Shown: positions 6,337 to 12,999 of the stretch, piece by piece
Layout: each line of letters starts with the position of its first letter
How positions within the stretch are numbered: the first letter of the stretch is position 1
Source of the DNA: Actinobacteria bacterium UBA5182
GTDB lineage: Bacteria; Actinomycetota; UBA4738
DNA: 12,999 bases
Assembly: GCA_002413185.1 (NCBI GenBank)
Contig: DHWM01000057.1
Location: forward strand, 1-12,999
Reading direction: 5' to 3'
Made by a program: the position numbers and the translations under genes
Notes under the pieces: model-generated
What the model was told of the DNA's origin: nothing
The model's input: only the letters and a program-made list of their open reading frames with translations
Databases searched by the model: none

Positions 6337-8034
6337 ATGTTCTCCAAGATCCTGATCGCCAACCGCGGCGAGATCGCCGTGCGGGTGGTCCGGACGTGCC
6401 GCGAGCTGGGCGTGGCGACGGTGGCGGTTCATTCGGACGTGGATGCCCGTGCTAGGCACGTGGCCCTGGCCGACGAAGCGGTGCACCTTCCTGGCGTGGC
6501 GCCGGCGGAGACGTATCTCAACGTCGAGGCGATCCTCGAGGCGGCTGGGGCCCGTGGTGCGGAGGCGATCCATCCCGGCTACGGGTTCCTGTCCGAACGG
6601 GCCGCAGCCGCGGAAGCCGTGAACGCGGCCGGCCTGGTGTGGGTCGGCCCGCCCCCCCAGGCGATCCGCGCGGTGGGGGACAAGCTCGAGGCCCGAAGGC
6701 TTGCCGAATCCGCGGGCGTCGCCTCCGTGCCGGGGACCCTTCAGCCTGTGAGCGGCCCAGAGGACGTCATGGCATTCGGGCGGGAACACGGGTATCCCGT
6801 CGCCATCAAGGCGACCGGCGGAGGGGGCGGACGAGGGCTGAAGGTGGCGACGTCGCCCGAAGGCGTCATTCAGGCGCTGGGGTCCGCGATCCGCGAAGCC
6901 GAGGCGTACTTCGGGCAGGGCGCCGTCTACCTCGAGCGGTATCTGTCGGCGCCGAAGCACCTCGAGGTCCAGATCCTGGCGGCTCGGGCCGGAGAAGCGA
7001 TGTGGCTGGGCGCCAGGGATTGCTCACTGCAGCGCCGGCACCAGAAGCTGGTGGAGGAGACCCCGCCTCCCCGCTTCGCCGAGCGGGTCGAGGAGATGGG
7101 GGCAGCCGCCGTGGCGGTGGCGAACGCATGCGGCTACGTCAACGCCGGAACCGTCGAGTTCCTGATGGATACCGCGGACGGCCGCTTCTACTTCCTGGAG
7201 GTCAATGCCCGGCTGCAAGTCGAGCACACCATCACCGAGGAGGTGCTCGGGATCGACCTGGTCGCCGCGCAGCTCCGGATCGCGGCTGGAGAGGACCCGG
7301 GTCTCTCCGAGGGCATCCCAGACCCACGAGGCCACGCCATCGAATGCCGGATCAACGCGGAGGATCCTTCGAGGTCCTTCCTTCCCCGTCCCGGTCGCCT
7401 GCGCCGCTACCGCGAGCCCGGCGGCCCGGGGATCCGGGTGGACTCGGGGTTCGCCGAGGGCGACGACATCCCCAGGGCATACGACAGCCTGATCGCAAAG
7501 CTCGTGGTGTGGGGCCCGAACCGAGAGGATGCCCGGCGGAGGGCGATACGGGCCCTGGACGAGTTCGAGGTCGAAGGGGTCCCGACCACGATCCCGGCGC
7601 ACCGGGTCCTGCTGGAGAACCCGGCGTTCGTGGACGGCAGCTACTCGACCGCGACGGTGGAGGGTGGCGCTCTCGACGTGCTCACGCGCCCCACCATAGC
7701 TCCAGCCACCGGCACGCCCCCACCAGCGTTGCTGGACGTGGCCGGGACCGCGGTGCGACTGTGGCACCCAGCCATCGCCGGCGCGGTCTCCGCTTCCGGC
7801 TCTGGACCGAGCTCCGTCGGACAGGGAGCCGTGGTCGCGCCCATGCATGGCACCATCCTGCAGGTCCTGGTGGCAGAAGGGGAAACGGTCGAAGCGGGGG
7901 ATCCCGTGGCCGTCCTGGAGGCGATGAAGATGGAGACCCACGTCGCCGCGGGAGCGTCCGGAGCGGTCTCGGCCGTTCATGTCGGGGTCGGATCGATCGT
8001 CGAAGCCGGTGAGGTGATCGCCGTCATCGGCTGA
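6337..8034 (+). CDS. Acyl-CoA carboxylase alpha subunit: biotin carboxylase plus biotin carboxyl carrier domain
   Basis: The 565-aa product carboxylates biotin with ATP and bicarbonate and carries it on its own BCCP domain. The biotin carboxylase part (1 to about 446) has the ATP-grasp loop KATGGGGGRG (158-167), EVNARLQVEH (E288, N290, R292, E296) and R338, all at E. coli AccC-like positions. The BCCP part (about 497-565) carries EAMKMET with biotinyl Lys531, 34 residues from the C-terminus, as usual. Only about 50 residues join the two parts, so the BT domain seen in large MCC and PCC alpha chains is missing or minimal; mycobacterial AccA proteins run 600-667 aa. It pairs with the beta subunit at 2809 (LiuD role if the substrate is methylcrotonyl-CoA). 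Start ATG 6337 fits the family N-terminus FSKILIANRGEIAVR. Confidence 0.95.
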   Translation: MFSKILIANRGEIAVRVVRTCRELGVATVAVHSDVDARARHVALADEAVHLPGVAPAETYLNVEAILEAAGARGAEAIHPGYGFLSERAAAAEAVNAAGLVWVGPPPQAIRAVGDKLEARRLAESAGVASVPGTLQPVSGPEDVMAFGREHGYPVAIKATGGGGGRGLKVATSPEGVIQALGSAIREAEAYFGQGAVYLERYLSAPKHLEVQILAARAGEAMWLGARDCSLQRRHQKLVEETPPPRFAERVEEMGAAAVAVANACGYVNAGTVEFLMDTADGRFYFLEVNARLQVEHTITEEVLGIDLVAAQLRIAAGEDPGLSEGIPDPRGHAIECRINAEDPSRSFLPRPGRLRRYREPGGPGIRVDSGFAEGDDIPRAYDSLIAKLVVWGPNREDARRRAIRALDEFEVEGVPTTIPAHRVLLENPAFVDGSYSTATVEGGALDVLTRPTIAPATGTPPPALLDVAGTAVRLWHPAIAGAVSASGSGPSSVGQGAVVAPMHGTILQVLVAEGETVEAGDPVAVLEAMKMETHVAAGASGAVSAVHVGVGSIVEAGEVIAVIG

Positions 8035-8071
8035 GCTTCATCGGCCCCGAGCCTGGCCATGGGGCGAGCGC

Positions 8072-8077
8072 TACACT
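8072..8077 (+). promoter_or_regulatory. -10 element TACACT, leaderless promoter of the VOC gene
   Basis: TACACT ends 7 bases before GTG 8085, the same hexamer as before the carboxylase beta gene. The 50-base gap after the alpha subunit also holds GCCCC and GGGGC arms 12 bases apart, but no T-run follows, so I do not call a terminator. Confidence 0.5.
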
Positions 8078-8084
8078 CGCCTCA

Positions 8085-8501
8085 GTGTCGCCGGACGCCT
8101 CGCAGCGCTTGGTCAACGAGCTCGACCTGGTCTTCTACTGGGTCTCGGACATGGAACGGGCGGTTGGCTTCTACCGCGACGTCCTGGGGCTCGATCTGAT
8201 CCGCCGGGACGGCGACAACTGGGCGTTGTTCGACGCCGGTGGCCACCGGTTCGCACTGCATTCGGCGGGCGAAGGGCAACCCGTGGCTCCCGGCGGGGCA
8301 GCCGCGGTGTTCTCGGTGAGCGACCTCGACGCGGGCCGGGCCCGGCTGGCGGACCAGGGGGTGTCCGTCTCTCACCAAGGCGTGGTCGAGGGCTACGCCC
8401 GATTCGCCTCGTTCCAGGACCCGGACGGCAACACCTTCCAGCTCATCGAATACGCCAGGCCACAGACCGAATCGATCCCCGAGGCCAACGCGGCGCGCTG
8501 A
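8085..8501 (+). CDS. VOC superfamily (glyoxalase/bleomycin-resistance/dioxygenase fold) protein
   Basis: The 138-aa product has the paired beta-alpha-beta-beta-beta layout of a single VOC domain: LVFYWVSDMERAVGFYRDVLGL (14-36) and FASFQDPDGNTFQLIEY (107-123). Of the usual metal ligands I see a possible H59 (FALHSAG) and E122 (FQLIE). The first-strand position normally held by His has no His in NELDLVFYWVSD, so the canonical metal site is incomplete. This argues against methylmalonyl-CoA epimerase, which the acyl-CoA setting might suggest. Start GTG 8085 is set by the -10 seven bases upstream. The gene lies 50 bases after the alpha subunit and 41 before the large cyclase. Fold assignment is firm. 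Reaction and substrate are unknown. Confidence 0.85.
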   Translation: MSPDASQRLVNELDLVFYWVSDMERAVGFYRDVLGLDLIRRDGDNWALFDAGGHRFALHSAGEGQPVAPGGAAAVFSVSDLDAGRARLADQGVSVSHQGVVEGYARFASFQDPDGNTFQLIEYARPQTESIPEANAAR

Positions 8502-8530
8502 CTTCGGACGGCCCTTCCGCTCGCTCCCCG

Positions 8531-8536
8531 TATGCT
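8531..8536 (+). promoter_or_regulatory. -10 element TATGCT, leaderless promoter of the large cyclase gene
   Basis: TATGCT ends exactly 6 bases before GTG 8543. No Shine-Dalgarno sequence is present, and no convincing -35 lies at the normal distance. It gives the signalling gene its own transcription start within the cluster. Confidence 0.55.
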
Positions 8537-8542
8537 TGACCG

Positions 8543-11500
8543 GTGGACGAGTTGACCTGCCAGCGATGCGGCGCGCCCCTGCCCGAGGACGCCAGATTCT
8601 GCCCTCGATGCGGGGCGCCGGTCGTCATCTCCGCGGTGCAGGAGCGCAAGGTCGTCACGGTGCTGTTCGCCGACCTGGCCCGGTCCACCGAGCTCGCGGC
8701 CAGCCTGGATGCCGAGCGATTCCGTGACGTGATGGGGGAGTTCTACCGGATGGTCTCGACAGAGCTGAGCTCCCTGCGCGGCCGGGCCGAGAAGTTCATC
8801 GGCGATGCCGTGTTGGCCGTGTTCGGCCACCCGCACGCCCACGACGACGACGCCCTCAGGGCGGTCCGGGCCGGCCTGATCATCAGGGATCGAACCGTCC
8901 GGCTGGGAGAGACGCTGGACCTCCCCATGCCTCTGCAGGTCCGGGTGGGCGTCAATTCGGGCCCCGTCGCGCTCGGCTCCGAGCTGACCGACCAGTTCCT
9001 GGTGTCCGGCGCTCCGGTCAACCTGGCAGCCCGTCTTCAGGAAGCCGCCGACCCCGGAGAGATCCTGGTCGGTGAGACGACCCATCAGCTCACCAGGTAC
9101 TCCGTGGGGTTCGGTGAGGTGCGGCTGGTGCAGGCGAAGGGCTTCGGAGAGGTCCGGGCGTGGCCGGTCGCATCGCTCTCCCCGCGGTCCTCCCGCCGGA
9201 CGATTCCCCTGGCCGGTCGGCGCCGGGAGCTGACCCTTCTCGAGGACGCCTTCCAGCGGGCCAGGGAGGGTTCGCGCCCCCACCTGGTCACCGTCCTCGG
9301 AGAGCCCGGGATCGGAAAGACCCGCCTGGTCGAGGAGTTCGTCTCCGGCCTCCCGGAGGACACCAAGGTCCTCACGGGACGGGCCAGCGAATACGAGGAG
9401 GACGCCACCTTCGCCCCCCTCGCCGAGATGATCCGGGGCGAGCTCGGCGTGGGCCGGGACGAGCCGGCCGAACAGCTCAAGCGCCGCCTCGACGAGGTGG
9501 TCCAGGGCTGCTGCCAGCCCTCGGAGGCCGAACAGGTCAGCGCGCGCCTCGGCCTGGCCCTGGGCTTCTCCGGAGAGGGCCGGGAGAGTCGCCGGTATCG
9601 GGCCGCCGAGATCCGTTCGGGCTTCCTCGCCTTCGTCGCCGGCATGTCGAAGGGCAACCCCGTGGTTCTGGTCTTCGACGACCTCCACGTGGCCACGCCG
9701 GCGCTGCTCGACCTCATCTCCGAGACCGTCCGGCAGTCGCGAGGGCTTCCGTTGCTGGTCCTGTGCGTTGCTCGGGACACGCTGCTGGAGCAACGTCCGG
9801 ACTGGGGCGGAGGGATTCCCGACGCGGTCACCTTGCGGTTGGAGCCGCTCCGGCTGGAAGAGGCCACGGATCTGGCGGTGGCGGCCGGGGAGTCCCTCGA
9901 CCAGGAGACCGCCGAACAGATCGCCCTGGCCGCCGGCGGCAACCCCTTCTTCATCATCGAGACCACCGGGATGCTCCTCCAGGAACACATCGAACACGTC
10001 ACCGGGGTGCTCCACAGCCACGTCCTCCCACCCACGGTCCAGGCGGTGGTGGCTTCCAGGATCGACCATCTGCCCGAGCCGGCGCGGGACCTGGCCCGAA
10101 AGGCGTCGGTGTTCGCCCGGGCGACCTTCCAGCTCTCAGACCTCGCGTTGATCGCAGAGCCGCACCCCGAGCTGCTGCAGACGCTGGAGGACGCGGAGCT
10201 GCTGGTGCGAGACCCCCAGCGCGAGGACGTGTGGCGGTTCCGCCACGACATGCTCCGCGACGTCGCCTACGAGAGCTTGCCCAAGCGGGAGCGGCAGCGC
10301 CTCCACCTGCTGGTGGCCGAAGGGTTGGAGCGGGAGGCGCCCGGCCGGTATCCCCAGGCCGTCGCGTACCACCTCCAGCAGGCTGCCCGGGCCGGTCTGG
10401 ACCTCGATCCAAAGGACCGCACGCTGGCCGACCGAGCCGTGGAGGCCTTGGCCCATGCCGGCGACCTGTCCAGGTGGCGAATGGAATCCAGCACCGCCGC
10501 CGACCTGTACGCTCGGGCCCTGGCCCTGGCCGGCCCGGAGGAGGGCTGGGGCGTCCGGGAATCCCGCATCCTGGCCGCGCTGGGAGAGACGGGATATTGG
10601 AGGGGCGAATTCGATGAGGCGGCCGCCGCGCTGTCCCGGGCGCTGGAGATCGGCGGCGAGGACCCATGGACCCGGGCTCTGGCCTGCCGGTTCCTGGGCG
10701 ACATCGAGCTCAACGTCCGGGGCCAGCCCGACCGCGCCGAGGTCCTGTTCGACCAGGCGCTGGCGGCGGCAAGAGAGCTCACCCACCCCGACCAGCCCTG
10801 GGTCCTGGCCCGGGTCCTGTTGATGGCCGGGTGGGCGCCGTACTGGCGGAACGACCTCCCGGCTGCGAGGGCCACGTTCGAGGAGGCGCTGGCGGTGGCT
10901 CGCGCCAATCCGGAGAAGGACCTGTGGGCCCAGGCGAGAGCGCTCACGTCGCTGACATCGGTGATCTCTCCGGTCGGAAACGAAGAGGAGTGCCTGGACC
11001 TCGCGAAGCAGGCTCTCGCCTTGGGGCGCGAGATGGCTGATCCGTTCACCATCGGGGTCGCACAGCAGAACGTGGGGAACTCGCTCAGACGGATGTGGCG
11101 GTTGGACGAGGCGGCGCCGGCGTTCGACGACTCGGTGGGACGGTTCCGGGAGATCGGAGCGCGCTGGGAGCTGGCCAGCGCGCTGGGCGATCGCGCAACG
11201 GTCCAGCGGTATGCGGGACGGCTGGCCGCCGCACAGAAAGATGCTCGCGAGGCGCTGGAGCTCTGCCGGCAGCTCCGCGAGCGGAGCCTGATCTCATGGA
11301 CGGCCAGCGAGCTGGCCTTGATCCTTCTGGCGAGGGGGGACACGTCAGGGGCGCGAGAGGTACTCGAAGAGCCGTACGCCGTCCTCACCACCACCGAGCC
11401 GGGGTCGGCGTCGTCGCCCCGGATCGCGGGCAGCCTGCTGGCCCTGGCGGAGGGAGACCGTGACCGCGCGTTGAAGCTGGCCCTGGAGGCGCTCGAGATC

Positions 11501-11710
11501 GCGCGGAAGGACGGCCATCCCAACCCCATCGCGGCCCGGGTGTGGTGGATGGGACGGCTGTTCGGGCCGGAGGATGTGGGAGGGGAGGACGTCATGGAGG
11601 ACGCCCGCCGCACGCTGGAGCGGGCCCACTGGATCTCCTCGCTACACGAGCCCGATCCGACCCTGGCCACGCTGTCCCCCTCGGCGGAGGCCGACCCGAG
11701 GCGCTCCTGA
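8543..11710 (+). CDS. Zinc-ribbon / class III nucleotidyl cyclase / AAA (STAND-like) ATPase / TPR signalling protein
   Basis: The 1055-aa protein has a zinc ribbon (Cys 6, 9, 20, 23) and a class III cyclase domain (about 35-205) with metal Asp44 and Asp88, Lys84 in EKFIGDAV, and transition-state Asn160 and Arg164. A P-loop NTPase follows, with Walker A GEPGIGKT (253-260) and Walker B VVLVFDD (374-380). A long helical C-terminus carries TPR-like pairs (for example about 668-705, 769-790, 895-915, 972-990). Mycobacteria have comparable cyclase/AAA proteins, some with LuxR domains; none is seen here. Adenylyl cyclases use a Lys/Asp pair to read adenine. Lys84 is present, but the Asp position (usual GDAVN) is Ala157 in VSGAPVN, so ATP or GTP preference is open. 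TPRs suggest a protein- or ligand-sensing role. It has no signal peptide or membrane helix, so it is probably cytosolic. The start is GTG 8543, six bases after the -10. Confidence 0.92.
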   Translation: MDELTCQRCGAPLPEDARFCPRCGAPVVISAVQERKVVTVLFADLARSTELAASLDAERFRDVMGEFYRMVSTELSSLRGRAEKFIGDAVLAVFGHPHAHDDDALRAVRAGLIIRDRTVRLGETLDLPMPLQVRVGVNSGPVALGSELTDQFLVSGAPVNLAARLQEAADPGEILVGETTHQLTRYSVGFGEVRLVQAKGFGEVRAWPVASLSPRSSRRTIPLAGRRRELTLLEDAFQRAREGSRPHLVTVLGEPGIGKTRLVEEFVSGLPEDTKVLTGRASEYEEDATFAPLAEMIRGELGVGRDEPAEQLKRRLDEVVQGCCQPSEAEQVSARLGLALGFSGEGRESRRYRAAEIRSGFLAFVAGMSKGNPVVLVFDDLHVATPALLDLISETVRQSRGLPLLVLCVARDTLLEQRPDWGGGIPDAVTLRLEPLRLEEATDLAVAAGESLDQETAEQIALAAGGNPFFIIETTGMLLQEHIEHVTGVLHSHVLPPTVQAVVASRIDHLPEPARDLARKASVFARATFQLSDLALIAEPHPELLQTLEDAELLVRDPQREDVWRFRHDMLRDVAYESLPKRERQRLHLLVAEGLEREAPGRYPQAVAYHLQQAARAGLDLDPKDRTLADRAVEALAHAGDLSRWRMESSTAADLYARALALAGPEEGWGVRESRILAALGETGYWRGEFDEAAAALSRALEIGGEDPWTRALACRFLGDIELNVRGQPDRAEVLFDQALAAARELTHPDQPWVLARVLLMAGWAPYWRNDLPAARATFEEALAVARANPEKDLWAQARALTSLTSVISPVGNEEECLDLAKQALALGREMADPFTIGVAQQNVGNSLRRMWRLDEAAPAFDDSVGRFREIGARWELASALGDRATVQRYAGRLAAAQKDAREALELCRQLRERSLISWTASELALILLARGDTSGAREVLEEPYAVLTTTEPGSASSPRIAGSLLALAEGDRDRALKLALEALEIARKDGHPNPIAARVWWMGRLFGPEDVGGEDVMEDARRTLERAHWISSLHEPDPTLATLSPSAEADPRRS

Positions 11711-11728
11711 GGGCCTGATCGGGCGCTG

Positions 11729-11734
11729 TAACCT
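11729..11734 (+). promoter_or_regulatory. -10 element TAACCT before the acyl-CoA dehydrogenase gene
   Basis: TAACCT ends 9 bases before ATG 11744 and only 3 bases before the alternative GTG 11738. If it is a true -10, transcripts would start after the GTG, which favours the ATG as start. No clear -35 is seen in the preceding gene end. Confidence 0.45.
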
Positions 11735-11743
11735 TCTGTGGCC

Positions 11744-12907
11744 ATGGACTTCGACCTCACTGAAGAGCAGCAGGAGTTCCGAAAGGCCGTCCGTGAGTTC
11801 TCGGAGGAGGTCATCGCGCCGCGGGCGGAGCAGATGGACCGGGACGAGGAGCTTCCCCTCGACATCGTCAAGCAGATGGGCCAGATGGGCCTGTTCGGGC
11901 TCCCCTTTCCCGAGGAGTACGGGGGGCAGGGCGCGGACTTCCTGACATTCTGTATCGCGGTCGAGGAGCTGGCCCGGATCGATTCGTCCATGGCGATCAC
12001 GCTGGAGGCGGGGGTGGGGCTCGGCGCGAACCCCATCTACGCCGATGGGACCGAAGAGCAGAAGCGGCGGTGGCTGGCCCCGATGTGCCGGGGCGAGATC
12101 CTCGGGGCGTTCGGCTTGACCGAGCCGGGCGGCGGCTCAGACGCCGGCTCCACGAAGACGACCGCCAGATTGGACGGCGGCGAGTGGGTGATCAACGGCT
12201 CCAAGGCGTTCATCACGAACTCGGGGACCGACATCACCGGTCTGGTCACGATCACGGCCGTGACGGGAGAGGGCGATGGCGGCCACAAGGAGATCTCCGC
12301 CATCATCGTTCCCACCGGGACGGCCGGCTTCGACGTGGGGAAGTCCTATCGCAAGGTCGGGTGGCACGGTTCGGATACGCACGAGCTGAGCTTCAACGAC
12401 TGCCGGGTCCCGGAGGCCAACCTGCTCGGCGAGAAGGGAAAGGGGTTCGCACAATTCCTCCGGACCCTGGACGACGGCCGGGTCGCGGTGGCGGCGCTGG
12501 GCACGGGGCTGGCTCAGGGCTGCCTGGAGGAAAGCCTGAAGTACGCCGGCCAGCGTCACGCCTTCAACCGTCCCATCGGCGCGTTCCAGGCCATCCAGTT
12601 CAAGATCGCCGACATGAGGGTGGCCGTGGAGACCGCCCGGCTGGCCACCTACCAGGCGGCGTGGCTGAAGGATCAGGGGCGGCCCTACAAGGCGCAGGCC
12701 GCGCTGGCCAAGCTGTACGCGAGCGAGATCGCCGTGACCTGTGCCCGCGAGGCCGTCCAGATCCACGGTGGATACGGCTTCATGGAGGAGTTCCCGGTGG
12801 CCCGCCACTACCGCGACTCGAAGGTCCTCGAGATCGGGGAGGGCACCAGCGAGATCATGCGCTGGATCATCGCCCGCGACCTCGGCCTGCCGGAGTCGAA
12901 CGCCTGA
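11744..12907 (+). CDS. Acyl-CoA dehydrogenase (FAD-dependent)
   Basis: The 387-aa product is of full family length. It begins MDFDLTEEQ, then GLPFPEEYGGQGAD, the FAD/substrate signature FGLTEPGGGSDAG, FITNSGTD, HAFNRPIGAFQAIQFKIADM and the end QIHGGYGF...LEIGEGTSEIMR. These enzymes make a 2,3-double bond in an acyl-CoA and pass electrons to ETF. The catalytic base is E366 in GEGTSE, the standard position of short/medium-chain enzymes. Isovaleryl-CoA dehydrogenase has Ala/Gly there and its Glu in LERL of another helix; here that site is Gly245 (LDDGR). It is therefore unlikely to be a classical LiuA, despite the nearby carboxylase cluster. A GTG at 11738 could add two residues. The gene has its own putative promoter, 33 bases after the cyclase stop. 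Confidence 0.93.
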   Translation: MDFDLTEEQQEFRKAVREFSEEVIAPRAEQMDRDEELPLDIVKQMGQMGLFGLPFPEEYGGQGADFLTFCIAVEELARIDSSMAITLEAGVGLGANPIYADGTEEQKRRWLAPMCRGEILGAFGLTEPGGGSDAGSTKTTARLDGGEWVINGSKAFITNSGTDITGLVTITAVTGEGDGGHKEISAIIVPTGTAGFDVGKSYRKVGWHGSDTHELSFNDCRVPEANLLGEKGKGFAQFLRTLDDGRVAVAALGTGLAQGCLEESLKYAGQRHAFNRPIGAFQAIQFKIADMRVAVETARLATYQAAWLKDQGRPYKAQAALAKLYASEIAVTCAREAVQIHGGYGFMEEFPVARHYRDSKVLEIGEGTSEIMRWIIARDLGLPESNA

Positions 12908-12999
12908 CCCCCATGAGAACCGCTGATCGCGGTCCGGCCGGCAGAATCTCTTGGGTCATTCCCTGCTCTTGTCCGGAAGAATTCCCGCAAACCCTTGTC
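12908..12999. other. Intergenic tail at the window end, no gene seen
   Basis: The 92 bases after the dehydrogenase gene hold the weak hairpin and an 8-bp palindrome CCGGCCGG at 12934-12941. I find no credible coding frame, tRNA arm or promoter. Base composition is less GC-rich towards the end, as expected for non-coding sequence. The next gene lies outside the window. Confidence 0.5.
12919..12933 (+). terminator. Weak hairpin after the acyl-CoA dehydrogenase gene
   Basis: ACCGC and GCGGT form a perfect 5-bp stem with a 5-base loop (TGATC), starting 12 bases after the stop codon. No T-run follows directly; only a mixed TCTCTTGGG stretch comes about 13 bases later. It may act as a terminator in a GC-rich genome, but the stem is short. 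Confidence 0.25.

Noticed and set aside
5092..6960. 622-codon minus-strand open frame opposite the lyase and biotin carboxylase genes
   Set aside because: His/Arg/Gly-rich shadow with no motif. The plus-strand genes explain the region.
8044..8065. Possible terminator after the biotin carboxylase gene (GCCCC and GGGGC arms)
   Set aside because: The loop is 12 bases and no T-run follows, so it is no better than chance in GC-rich DNA.
8085..8501. Methylmalonyl-CoA epimerase label for the VOC protein
   Set aside because: The first metal-ligand His is absent, and no mutase gene is present to support it.
8393..10069. 558-codon minus-strand open frame opposite the VOC and large cyclase genes
   Set aside because: Composition and position mark it as an antisense shadow of conserved domains.
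10267..12036. 589-codon minus-strand open frame opposite the cyclase C-terminus
   Set aside because: Ser/Arg/Ala-rich shadow that runs through two real plus-strand genes.

Overview
This is a GC-rich, densely coded bacterial stretch, about two-thirds G+C by eye. It most resembles an Actinomycetota genome. The basis is the third-position G/C bias, the many GTG starts, the zinc-ribbon/class III cyclase proteins and the AccA/AccD-type acyl-CoA carboxylase. Phylum is an inference, and I cannot name a genus. I see no rRNA, tRNA, CRISPR array, insertion sequence or phage gene, and no gene-free stretch over 300 bases.

Left part (1-2779). A minus-strand zinc-ribbon/class III nucleotidyl cyclase is cut off by the window edge. 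Next to it is a minus-strand secreted protein gene interrupted by one in-frame TAG at 694-696. Divergent from that gene, on the plus strand, are a membrane PH-domain (bPH2) protein with a C-terminal SHOCT motif and a GNAT acetyltransferase, probably one unit.

Central part (2809-8501). This is an acyl-CoA catabolic cluster: carboxylase carboxyltransferase (beta) subunit, enoyl-CoA hydratase, a 76-aa two-helix membrane protein, an HMG-CoA-lyase-family enzyme, the biotin carboxylase/BCCP (alpha) subunit and a small VOC-fold protein. The first four are nearly contiguous (ATGA overlap, then 4- and 6-base gaps). The gene set mirrors the leucine/isovalerate (Liu) pathway: dehydrogenase, 3-methylcrotonyl-CoA carboxylase, methylglutaconyl-CoA hydratase, HMG-CoA lyase.

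Right part (8543-12907). A 1055-aa zinc-ribbon/cyclase/AAA (STAND-like)/TPR signalling protein is followed by an acyl-CoA dehydrogenase. A short tail (12908-12999) holds no gene that I can see.

Two themes stand out. First, the presumed Liu enzymes depart from textbook residues at three points. The lyase has Ser for the catalytic Cys, the dehydrogenase has the general acyl-CoA dehydrogenase base and not the isovaleryl-CoA one, and the carboxylase lacks MCC-beta hallmarks and a full-size BT domain. The cluster may therefore act on another branched acyl-CoA, or the HMG-CoA-lyase homologue may have diverged. Second, seven genes that are not tightly coupled to an upstream gene have a TANNNT hexamer ending 6-10 bases before the start codon, four of them exactly 6. 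This is the layout expected for leaderless mRNAs, and it would give the alpha subunit, VOC, cyclase and dehydrogenase genes their own promoters within the cluster.
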